Below, piece by piece: positions 1 to 4,411 of a stretch of 6,416 nucleotides of DNA (position 1 is its first letter; every line of letters begins with the position of its first letter). The stretch lies in NCBI GenBank assembly GCA_030655675.1, contig JAUSPM010000006.1, positions 1 through 6,416 on the forward strand, written 5' to 3'. Position numbers and translations under genes: made by a program. This DNA is from Methanosarcinaceae archaeon. GTDB lineage: Archaea > Halobacteriota > Methanosarcinia > Methanosarcinales > Methanosarcinaceae. A model generated the notes under the pieces. The model made no database searches. It had not been told where the DNA came from and saw only the letters and a list, made by a program, of their open reading frames with translations.

Positions 1-53
1 AAGATTTTCTTGCACACTTTTTGCTAACGATTTCGATTATTCAATTTAGTATG

Positions 54-148
54 TATGGAACGTGCCGCCTGGCGGCGGTTGCATTCTTTTTGGTTTAAGA
101 TAGAATAATCACATTTACGCAGCCATCATACTACAGCTATACAAATAC
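54..148. repeat. 95-bp direct repeat, copy 1, with GC-rich palindrome
   Basis: This segment matches 268-362 without gaps at an offset of 214 bp; I count 84 of 95 identical bases. The first 26 bases are identical and include the perfect palindrome GCCGCCTGGCGGC (64-76), which stands out in very AT-rich surroundings. Farther on, AGATAGAATAATC and ATTTACGCAG are also conserved. A short TTTAGTA word precedes both copies, but with different spacing. The DNA before it (1-53) and between the copies (149-267) shows no other recognisable feature and no credible gene. Function is unknown: a dispersed genomic repeat, a protein-binding site or a small RNA are all possible. Confidence 0.85.
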
Positions 149-267
149 TAAAAAATAAGTATGACCTTTTACGAGTGAAATTCTGGCCCCTGGGTGAAAG
201 TTGCTACAATCTCTGTGTACTTTGTGGCTGAAAGTTACAAAAAACAGACATGGTTTAGTATTGTATA

Positions 268-362
268 TATGGAACGTGCCGCCTGGCGGCGGTCGCATTG
301 TTTTTAGTTTCAGATAGAATAATCCTATTTACGCAGTCATCCTAATACATCTATACCAATAC
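268..362. repeat. 95-bp direct repeat, copy 2, with GC-rich palindrome
   Basis: This is the second copy of the element at 54-148, in the same orientation, with its palindrome GCCGCCTGGCGGC at 278-290. It ends 8 bp before the stop codon of the minus-strand gene at 370-624, so on that strand it would lie in the 3' untranslated region. On the plus strand the palindrome is followed about ten bases later by a T5 run, loosely like an intrinsic terminator. The spacing is long and the hairpin loop would be tight, so I do not call it a terminator. Confidence 0.85.
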
Positions 363-369
363 ACATTAG

Positions 370-624
370 TTAACCTGATATATAATCCAATAGATCGTTC
401 GCAATGTTCAAAGCTTCGGTTTCATTGGCAACACGTTTTATCAACATCCTTCCGCTTGGGAACAGTGACACCTCTGCGTCGGAAAAATCAAGTATCATGA
501 TGTGTTTTGTTGCAACCTTTGCTTTTACTTTTTTAGCTGCACTTATCAGATTGATCTTTTCCGTGACCTTTACTTCATAGGCAGTTCTTCCTGAACATAG
601 GCTAACAGTGATGTTGCGTGTCAT
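370..624 (-). CDS. Unrecognised 84-residue protein, possibly TBP-like half domain
   Basis: I cannot name a family for this protein. It is small, without a signal peptide, membrane segment or cysteine motif (a single Cys at residue 10). Residues 50-60 read AEVSLFPSGRM, followed by LIKRV and a helix around residues 69-82. This strand-SGR-strand-helix order recalls the beta-sheet/helix pattern seen in TBP-like folds, but that is only a resemblance by eye. The start is supported by AAGGAG at 633-628, three to four bases before the ATG, and by a TATA box farther upstream. The gene stands alone. The coding frame looks real because of the ribosome binding site and a natural amino-acid composition. 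Confidence 0.7.
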   Translation of the reverse strand: MTRNITVSLCSGRTAYEVKVTEKINLISAAKKVKAKVATKHIMILDFSDAEVSLFPSGRMLIKRVANETEALNIANDLLDYISG

Positions 625-627
625 TGG

Positions 628-633
628 CTCCTT
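628..633 (-). promoter_or_regulatory. Ribosome binding site of the 84-residue gene
   Basis: AAGGAG on the minus strand ends three bases before the ATG at 624. The spacing is shorter than usual, but the match to the archaeal anti-Shine-Dalgarno sequence is good and supports this start. Confidence 0.6.
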
Positions 634-686
634 TTATGCACTTATTAATATTAAGTTTGCTGCACTTGTTTAATGTGTCCAAAGCG

Positions 687-698
687 TTTATATATAAT
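687..698 (-). promoter_or_regulatory. TATA box candidate for the 84-residue gene
   Basis: The minus strand reads ATTATATATAAA here. Transcription would start about 25 bp downstream, near 667, giving a leader of roughly 40 nt that contains the AAGGAG site. A second AT-rich stretch at 641-654 is too close to the start codon to agree with a Shine-Dalgarno leader. Confidence 0.45.
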
Positions 699-728
699 TA
701 ATGATTATGATAGATTACTGGCACAACA

Positions 729-755
729 TCACACATTTATATATATGTCACACAT
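729..755. repeat. TCACACAT direct repeats flanking a TATA-like stretch
   Basis: TCACACAT occurs at 729-736 and again at 748-755, enclosing TTATATATATG. The spacing of 19 bp start to start is close to two helical turns, which could suit a dimeric regulator over a promoter. No plausible gene starts downstream on either strand: the plus-strand ATG at 745 opens only 11 codons. The rest of the 625-892 gap holds nothing else I can support. Confidence 0.3.
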
Positions 756-884
756 CCAACCCTCAAACCCTGAATTTTGAATCAATAACCCCATCCTTAC
801 AAAGTGTGTGTATTTGTGTCATCCCTTCTTTTCATTGATCTTTACAAATCGCTAACTGGGGTTATATTCAACGATGTGGATCTC

Positions 885-889
885 AAAAA
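885..889 (-). terminator. T5 terminator of tRNA-Ala
   Basis: The minus strand reads TTTTT three bases after the discriminator base of the tRNA. A short T-run just after a structured RNA is the usual archaeal termination signal. Confidence 0.4.
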
Positions 890-892
890 CAG

Positions 893-964
893 TGGACTCG
901 GCGGGAATTGAACCCGCGGCCTTTACGTTGCGAACGTAACGATCTTCCCCTGATCTACAAGCCC
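893..964 (-). tRNA. tRNA-Ala (anticodon CGC)
   Basis: The 72-nt minus-strand sequence folds into a full cloverleaf. The acceptor GGGCTTG pairs with CGAGTCC, the D stem is GATC/GATC, the anticodon stem is TTACG/CGTAA with loop TTCGCAA, and the T stem is GCGGG/CCCGC with loop TTCAATT. The anticodon CGC reads GCG (alanine). The G3:U70 wobble pair, the universal alanine identity element, is present. There is no intron. The 3' CCA is not encoded: the discriminator A is followed by CTG. It lies just downstream of the aEF-1beta gene, but has its own TATA box 21-32 bp upstream and a T-run at its 3' end, so it is probably an independent transcription unit. Confidence 0.96.
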
Positions 965-966
965 AC

Positions 967-983
967 AAAAAAAAGAAAAAAAA
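967..983 (-). terminator. T-rich tract ending the aEF-1beta transcript
   Basis: The minus strand carries two runs of eight T separated by one C, starting 27 bp after the aEF-1beta stop. Poly-T tracts without a hairpin terminate archaeal transcription. The tract lies between the tRNA TATA box and the mature tRNA start, so it would stop readthrough from aEF-1beta just before the tRNA. Confidence 0.55.
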
Positions 984-984
984 G

Positions 985-996
985 AATATATATTTT
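985..996 (-). promoter_or_regulatory. TATA box of tRNA-Ala
   Basis: The minus strand reads AAAATATATATT, centred about 26 bp upstream of the first base of the mature tRNA. That is the expected TATA-to-start distance in archaea. Transcription would begin at or within a few bases of the tRNA 5' end. Confidence 0.6.
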
Positions 997-1010
997 AGAT
1001 AATATGCTGA

Positions 1011-1277
1011 TCAAGTTCGACCGAGTTCAGTAATCTGAACGCTTTCAACACCTGGAACTGCTGCAAATGCCTCTTCTACTTGTTCGGTGCCGCCTTCGAG
1101 ATCGCCCACAAGTACGACAAGTATGAGTGCTTTTAAACCAAATGCAATTGGTTCTTCTTTTGAACTATATATTTCAGAACCTTTCGGTAATACAGCTTCA
1201 AGTTTAATTTTAAGATCTACAAGATCGGTATCCGTGCTCTCCGGCATAATCTTGATAGTTGCTGCAACTTCTCCCAT
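1011..1277 (-). CDS. ef1b: Translation elongation factor 1-beta (aEF-1beta)
   Basis: This is the archaeal guanine-nucleotide exchange factor for EF-1alpha; it swaps GDP for GTP so that the factor can again deliver aminoacyl-tRNA. The 88-residue length is normal for the archaeal form, which is just the exchange domain. Residues 1-12 (MGEVAATIKIMP), the IAFGLKAL segment around residues 44-51 and the C-terminal VPGVESVQITELGR are typical of the family. The start is supported by AAGGTG overlapping the stop codon of the preceding zinc-ribbon gene. That gene ends 10 bp upstream, so the pair is very probably one transcript. Downstream are a T-rich tract and tRNA-Ala on the same strand. Confidence 0.95.
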   Translation of the reverse strand: MGEVAATIKIMPESTDTDLVDLKIKLEAVLPKGSEIYSSKEEPIAFGLKALILVVLVGDLEGGTEQVEEAFAAVPGVESVQITELGRT

Positions 1278-1283
1278 TCACAA

Positions 1284-1289
1284 CACCTT
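1284..1289 (-). promoter_or_regulatory. Ribosome binding site of aEF-1beta overlapping upstream stop
   Basis: The minus strand reads TAAGGTG: the TAA stop of the zinc-ribbon gene runs into AAGGTG, with six bases to the aEF-1beta ATG. This layout suggests translational coupling of the two genes. Confidence 0.6.
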
Positions 1290-1458
1290 ATGGTCCTAAG
1301 AAACCACATTCTTTGCATGTGTATTCATTGCTCTGCTGCCTGCAGCTTACGCATCTTCCAAGTTCTGCATCACATGCAGGGCATGGAAAATTCACATATC
1401 CGCGCTCTACGAGATGCACACCACATGATGTACAGAATTCGACTTTTGGTTTTGCCAT
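1288..1458 (-). CDS. Two-zinc-knuckle ribbon protein (HVO_2753-like, COG2888 type)
   Basis: This 56-residue protein begins MAKPKVEFCTSCGVHL and ends KECGFLGP. Four CxxC knuckles (C9/C12, C26/C29, C36/C39, C48/C51) would bind two zinc ions. The pattern matches the small archaeal zinc-ribbon proteins annotated as RNA-binding, of which Haloferax HVO_2753 is, as I recall, a structurally studied example. The molecular role is not settled; a translation-related task is inferred from its position directly ahead of aEF-1beta. The start is secured by AAGGAG at 1471-1466, seven bases before the ATG, and the stop lies 10 bp before the aEF-1beta start. It is short enough to be missed by ORF callers with a higher length cutoff, but the cysteine pattern leaves little doubt. 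Confidence 0.92.
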   Translation of the reverse strand: MAKPKVEFCTSCGVHLVERGYVNFPCPACDAELGRCVSCRQQSNEYTCKECGFLGP

Positions 1459-1465
1459 TAAATAT

Positions 1466-1471
1466 CTCCTT
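1466..1471 (-). promoter_or_regulatory. Ribosome binding site of the zinc-ribbon gene
   Basis: AAGGAG on the minus strand lies seven bases before the ATG at 1458. It fixes the start of this very short gene. Confidence 0.75.
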
Positions 1472-1487
1472 GTATAGTTATAATTGC

Positions 1488-1511
1488 AAGTTTAAGTTTA
1501 AATTTAAGTTT
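1488..1511 (-). promoter_or_regulatory. TATA-like promoter within four AARTTT hexamers
   Basis: On the plus strand four 6-bp units run in tandem (AAGTTT, AAGTTT, AAATTT, AAGTTT). On the minus strand they read as AAATTTAAACTTAAAC, a plausible TATA region. Initiation about 25 bp downstream, near 1476, would give a short leader beginning just before the AAGGAG site. The rest of the 1459-1665 gap is AT-rich, with two inverted repeats listed separately and no gene. Confidence 0.4.
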
Positions 1512-1589
1512 TAACATTAAGTTCATTTCAGGTTTAATTTTGACCTTAAATTTGAATGGGGTTAAGATCAAGATTTAGTGCTATTTGAA

Positions 1590-1610
1590 TAGTATATAAT
1601 ATGTATACTA
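1590..1610. repeat. Inverted repeat TAGTATA / TATACTA
   Basis: Perfect 7-bp arms (1590-1596 and 1604-1610) are separated by 7 bp. The site lies between mfnE and the zinc-ribbon gene. It could be a dimer-binding site or an upstream TATA region, but in AT-rich DNA such palindromes also arise by chance. Confidence 0.3.
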
Positions 1611-1646
1611 AATTACTAAATAGTATTCAGCATTTGATGATTTCAG

Positions 1647-1663
1647 TACATACGCGGTATGTA
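1647..1663 (-). terminator. Hairpin just after mfnE stop
   Basis: TACATAC and GTATGTA are perfect 7-bp arms around a 3-nt loop, beginning two bases after the mfnE stop codon. No T-run follows on the minus strand, so it may act as a 3'-end stabiliser or weak terminator rather than a classical one. Confidence 0.35.
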
Positions 1664-1665
1664 AT

Positions 1666-2298
1666 TTAAATATTCCCCTTGATGTATGTTCCGATAACAG
1701 CATCCCCTTCAACCGCAGCAAGAACACGATCTGGATAGTGCCCATTCACAATCACACAATCCATGTTGTTTGCACGAATAAATTCCGGCAAACCAATATC
1801 GACACAGGTAGTTCCCATAGTTAATAGGTCAGTTGCTCCTATTTCATGCACAAGTTCATTTTCCACAAGAACACCGTCAACATCAGTCACTTTAACAAGC
1901 CGTGCATTGACCATACTTGCTATCCATGCTGCAATGGTGTCGGATGTGACGTTCCATGAATGTGCAAGTTCATCTGTTTCCTTTAAAAGCCGATATGGCA
2001 GAAGAATTGAAATGCCGGATTTCAGGTCGTCAATTGATCCAACCCCGTTTGCACTCGTTTTATCAATTAAATAATACCCGTACTGCTCCATTGCAAGAAT
2101 GGCCATCCAGTGTGCTGCCACTTCGCCGATGTTATATTGTTTGCCGGCAGTGCGTATCGAGTCTGCGAATATGCCTCCGCCCGGCACAATTAGTATTGTA
2201 TCGCGGTCTTTAGAAGTCTCCGAGTATTCGAGAAGTCTGTTCACGATATCAGGTGCCGAATTTATCAGACTGCCACCAAGTTTCACAACAACATTCAT
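1666..2298 (-). CDS. mfnE: Furan-methyl phosphate kinase of methanofuran synthesis (MfnE)
   Basis: MfnE ([5-(aminomethyl)furan-3-yl]methyl phosphate kinase, EC 2.7.4.31) phosphorylates the aminomethylfuran phosphate to the pyrophosphate, the activated partner used by MfnF. The 210-residue protein is a small amino-acid-kinase-fold enzyme. It has K6-L-G-G-S10 at the N-terminus, a phosphate-binding GGG at 40-42, NVTSDTIAAW at 116-125, KVTDVDGV at 136-143 and VIGTYI near the C-terminus. The length fits the MJ0458-type family and lacks the regulatory domains of aspartokinases. The start is supported by GGTGATC at 2310-2304. It is the last gene of the mfnD-mfnF-mfnE operon, 54 bp after mfnF. Other amino-acid kinases were considered, but the operon context favours MfnE strongly. 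Confidence 0.9.
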   Translation of the reverse strand: MNVVVKLGGSLINSAPDIVNRLLEYSETSKDRDTILIVPGGGIFADSIRTAGKQYNIGEVAAHWMAILAMEQYGYYLIDKTSANGVGSIDDLKSGISILLPYRLLKETDELAHSWNVTSDTIAAWIASMVNARLVKVTDVDGVLVENELVHEIGATDLLTMGTTCVDIGLPEFIRANNMDCVIVNGHYPDRVLAAVEGDAVIGTYIKGNI

Positions 2299-2303
2299 TA
2301 TGG

Positions 2304-2310
2304 GATCACC
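2304..2310 (-). promoter_or_regulatory. Ribosome binding site of mfnE
   Basis: GGTGATC on the minus strand ends five bases before the mfnE ATG, a close match to the 3' end of archaeal 16S rRNA. The ATG at 2312 overlapping this site opens only four codons before TAA, so 2298 is the start. Confidence 0.65.
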
Positions 2311-2318
2311 ATTTAAGG

Positions 2319-2358
2319 GTCTATGAGTCTACGAGTCTATGAGTCTACGAGTCTACGA
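2319..2358. repeat. Five tandem 8-bp units (GTCTAYGA) at the mfnF-mfnE junction
   Basis: Five consecutive 8-bp units read GTCTATGA, GTCTACGA, GTCTATGA, GTCTACGA, GTCTACGA on the plus strand. Only the sixth base varies. The mfnF stop codon (TAG, minus strand) lies inside the last unit, and the array fills most of the spacer before mfnE. Because the stop is in the unit first met by transcription, gain or loss of downstream units would change only the spacer, not the MfnF protein. Confidence 0.9.
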
Positions 2359-3327
2359 GTTTATACTTTCAAGCATTCGCGCCGCAGCATAAGCCGGAAA
2401 TACCTTTGATATCTCACTGCCCCATTTATCCGAAACAGAGATTACATCAAATCCAAGACGTTTTGCAGCGTCCTTTATCATAAATTCACCAATTCCTGCA
2501 GAAGCGATCGTGTTCAACCCATGCTTTTGTGCTACATCGGAGATCGCATCACATAGCAATGATATTTGTTTCTCTTTCACCTGCTTCGCAATGCTCATGA
2601 TGTCTTCTTCTGAAATTTCAGTAAGGTCTGCACAGACCACACGTCCAAGACGGCGAGCCGCATCTGTTTTTGTATTTCCTGCACCGTCTGCGGTTTCGCA
2701 TGTGTATATCTGCTGTGTGATATCGCCAAGAAGCAGGTATGCATCTGCAGTTGTTGCAAACAGTTCAGATGAAAGCCGGCATGTTCCACCACTGACCTTT
2801 ACACTGTCAAGCAATGTCGCGACATTGGTTCGCAGGGTTCCTGCGTAAACGAGTTCACTTCGCAAAAGGCGCGAGAAGTCTGTATGTCCTGCCCTGTGTT
2901 TGCCATTGATTATTGGGATGATGTCACTTGTGGTGCTTCCAACATCTACAAAGATGCAGTCACCGACTTCCGAGCCAATGAGGTTTGCAGATGCCGCCCA
3001 GTTGGCAGCAGCCAGTTTCTGTATGTCGTCAGAAGGTGTGTTGAACGAACCTTCATTGTTCACGTACCTGATCTCACAATCGAACGCATTCTCAACAGCA
3101 CTCATTATGAACCTGATCCCTTCTTCCTTGTCTGAAAAACAGTCTGCAAGTTCGCCTGTCATTGCGACACTTAATTTATCGGGCTGCAATCTCTCTGCCG
3201 CCTCTTTGAGTACGGTTGGCAATTGCGTATCTTTCCAGAGTGGTATATAATGCAGTTCAATTATGCTGCCATCAGATGATGCAAGTTTTGTGTTTGCACC
3301 GCCAATATCAATTCCAATGTTCTTCAT
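2353..3327 (-). CDS. mfnF: Methanofuran-forming furan-methanamine synthase (MfnF)
   Basis: MfnF (EC 2.5.1.131) condenses gamma-glutamyl-tyramine with the aminomethylfuran pyrophosphate made by MfnE, forming the ether link of the methanofuran core (APMF-Glu) with release of pyrophosphate. The 324-residue protein belongs to the hydantoinase/oxoprolinase-like ASKHA group. It has a phosphate-1 loop D7-IGGANTK14, MTGEL at 56-60, a phosphate-2 loop FVDVGSTTSDI at 126-136, and an adenosine-type motif ASAGIGEF at 275-282. The length equals that expected for MJ1427-type proteins. Its ATG overlaps the mfnD stop (ATGA), and GAGG at 3338-3335 within mfnD serves as ribosome binding site, so the two are translationally coupled. 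The last codons run into the 8-bp tandem repeat, where TAG ends the frame. Confidence 0.92.
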   Translation of the reverse strand: MKNIGIDIGGANTKLASSDGSIIELHYIPLWKDTQLPTVLKEAAERLQPDKLSVAMTGELADCFSDKEEGIRFIMSAVENAFDCEIRYVNNEGSFNTPSDDIQKLAAANWAASANLIGSEVGDCIFVDVGSTTSDIIPIINGKHRAGHTDFSRLLRSELVYAGTLRTNVATLLDSVKVSGGTCRLSSELFATTADAYLLLGDITQQIYTCETADGAGNTKTDAARRLGRVVCADLTEISEEDIMSIAKQVKEKQISLLCDAISDVAQKHGLNTIASAGIGEFMIKDAAKRLGFDVISVSDKWGSEISKVFPAYAAARMLESINS

Positions 3328-4241
3328 TTCAGATCCTCTTTTGTGAACATGTATTCGCCGCTAATGTCAACCGAATCGGGAAGTCCTCCAAGGCGATTCT
3401 TTAGCAGCAGATCGGCGATCTCCTGCTTCATTACTTTGCTGATCGAAAAAAGCGATGTGGTCGGGCGTGGGTTCACATCCACCACATAGGGTTTGTCAGC
3501 GAGCACGATATCAACACCCACATACCCGCGGCAGGAGAGCGCATCAGTCGCAGATATCGCGGTGTCGTACAATTCTTTTTGCCGCGCTGTTATGTATGGT
3601 GTCAGGTTGCCGTTATATTCTATTTCCGAATTTTCGTTTTCGGGATGAATGACTATCATCTGCTTGTTGACGGTAAGCGGAAGCGACTTTTCCCCACAGA
3701 CCAGACTTACGCTCAGGTGTTCGCCTTCGATATACTCGGTTGCAATAAAACCTTCTTGCTGCGTAAAATGGGTGCATATCCGCGTATCCTCTGAAGCGCA
3801 CCCATAACGTGGTTTGACCACATAATATCCGCCTTTTGCATGATCCTGGCTTATTATTTGCGGAACAGGTATTCCCGCAGAATTGAGGACTTCGGTGCAC
3901 CTTACCTTATCCGCACACAATGCCGCCGATTCGGGAGTACATCCAAGATTGAGGGTGTTATTTTCAATGACAGATGTGAGATCAAAAAGCAACTCATCCG
4001 GCGCAATTACGAGTCCGGCATCACACTTTTTTGCTTCACGTTCAAGCACAGCCACAAAGTTATCCTCATTTGACAGGGCAGACGTACCGTTGATGAGGGT
4101 TGTACCTGCTGACGGATAAACAACCTCGTGCCCGAGTCTGGTGAAACTACCGGCAATTGTTTGCAACATTGCCCGTCCTTCGAGAAGGAACGTGCCACCC
4201 ATTCCGGTGCCGACAGCGTACTCTGCGAGTAGTATTTTCAT
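3324..4241 (-). CDS. mfnD: Tyramine--L-glutamate ligase of methanofuran synthesis (MfnD)
   Basis: MfnD (EC 6.3.4.24) uses ATP to join the gamma-carboxyl of glutamate to tyramine, the first dedicated step on the tyramine branch of methanofuran synthesis. The 305-residue cytoplasmic protein is an ATP-grasp enzyme. A glycine-rich N-terminus (GTGMGGT, 11-17) leads to DKVRCTEVLNSAGIPVPQ from 111. ATP-binding K143 lies in YYVVKPRYG, the hinge EYIEGEH is at 169-175, and metal-binding residues sit in VGVDIVL (D244) and VVDVNPRPTTS (D255, N257). It is first in the operon and overlaps mfnF by four bases. A TATA box about 27 bp upstream and no ribosome binding site point to a leaderless or nearly leaderless mRNA. 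Confidence 0.92.
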   Translation of the reverse strand: MKILLAEYAVGTGMGGTFLLEGRAMLQTIAGSFTRLGHEVVYPSAGTTLINGTSALSNEDNFVAVLEREAKKCDAGLVIAPDELLFDLTSVIENNTLNLGCTPESAALCADKVRCTEVLNSAGIPVPQIISQDHAKGGYYVVKPRYGCASEDTRICTHFTQQEGFIATEYIEGEHLSVSLVCGEKSLPLTVNKQMIVIHPENENSEIEYNGNLTPYITARQKELYDTAISATDALSCRGYVGVDIVLADKPYVVDVNPRPTTSLFSISKVMKQEIADLLLKNRLGGLPDSVDISGEYMFTKEDLK

Positions 4242-4262
4242 GAAGGATGCAAGTGCATTATT

Positions 4263-4273
4263 GAATATATATC
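4263..4273 (-). promoter_or_regulatory. TATA box of the mfnDFE operon
   Basis: The minus strand reads GATATATATTC centred near 4268, about 27 bp before the mfnD ATG. Initiation would fall at or a few bases before the start codon. The intervening GCACTTGCATCCTTC has no Shine-Dalgarno motif. Confidence 0.6.
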
Positions 4274-4300
4274 ATTTGATATTATGTGGGTGGTGGAATG

Positions 4301-4348
4301 AGTGTTTGGACTGGCGCGGAGCACATCAATAGATGGTTGATGTTGAAT
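4301..4348. repeat. 48-bp flanking direct repeat, copy 1 (upstream of ATPase)
   Basis: This aligns without gaps to 5822-5869, offset 1521 bp, with 42 of 48 bases identical. The core GGCGCGGAGCACATCAA is exact. Inside it, ACATCAA (4323-4329) and TTGATGT (4337-4343) form a perfect 7-bp inverted repeat with a 7-nt loop. The copy lies in the divergent region between the mfnD promoter and the ATPase promoter. With its partner it brackets the whole ATPase transcription unit. Confidence 0.85.
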
Positions 4349-4368
4349 TGAACAGAAGTACCGAAATG

Positions 4369-4377
4369 TTTAAGTAA
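4369..4377 (+). promoter_or_regulatory. TATA box candidate of the ATPase gene
   Basis: TTTAAGTAA lies directly before the dyad repeats. Initiation about 25 bp downstream would fall near 4398, inside the second dyad, giving a leader of roughly 14 nt without a clear Shine-Dalgarno site. Confidence 0.4.
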
Positions 4378-4407
4378 TTCAGTAACTGAATAATTCAGTA
4401 AGTGAAT
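4376..4407 (+). promoter_or_regulatory. Tandem 16-bp dyad, operator candidate of the ATPase gene
   Basis: AATTCAGTAACTGAAT (4376-4391) is followed at once by AATTCAGTAAGTGAAT (4392-4407), one mismatch. The first contains the perfect dyad TTCAGT-A-ACTGAA. The junction also forms a 15-bp palindrome, ACTGAATAATTCAGT, centred on 4392, so four half-sites alternate in orientation. The array covers the predicted transcription start and ends four bases before the ATG, a classic position for a repressor in archaea. The ATPase itself has a winged-helix segment and may autoregulate (inference). Confidence 0.7.
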
Positions 4408-4411
4408 ATAT

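Noticed and set aside
64..80. Resemblance of the GC palindrome to the start of a 5S rRNA
   Set aside because: The similarity covers only a few bases and nothing like the rest of a 5S rRNA follows.
892..966. tRNA boundaries shifted outward using GTGGGCT/AGTCCAC as acceptor
   Set aside because: The outer GT/AC pairing is possible, but it would displace positions 8-9 and the D stem. The frame 893-964 restores GATC/GATC and the alanine G3:U70 pair.
1259..1514. Plus-strand ORFs over the zinc-ribbon gene
   Set aside because: The minus-strand frame has four CxxC knuckles, a strong AAGGAG site and a fitting partner gene; the plus-strand frames have none of these and one ends in low-complexity KFKFKF.
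1763..2326. Several plus-strand ORFs across mfnE
   Set aside because: They are antisense shadows of mfnE, with no motif and no start signal.
2319..2358. Possible CRISPR-like array
   Set aside because: The units are 8 bp and directly adjacent with no spacers, so this is a simple tandem repeat.
3613..3900. 95-residue minus-strand ORF inside mfnD
   Set aside because: It is a same-strand, different-frame shadow of the ATP-grasp gene; its Arg/Cys-rich composition is unnatural.
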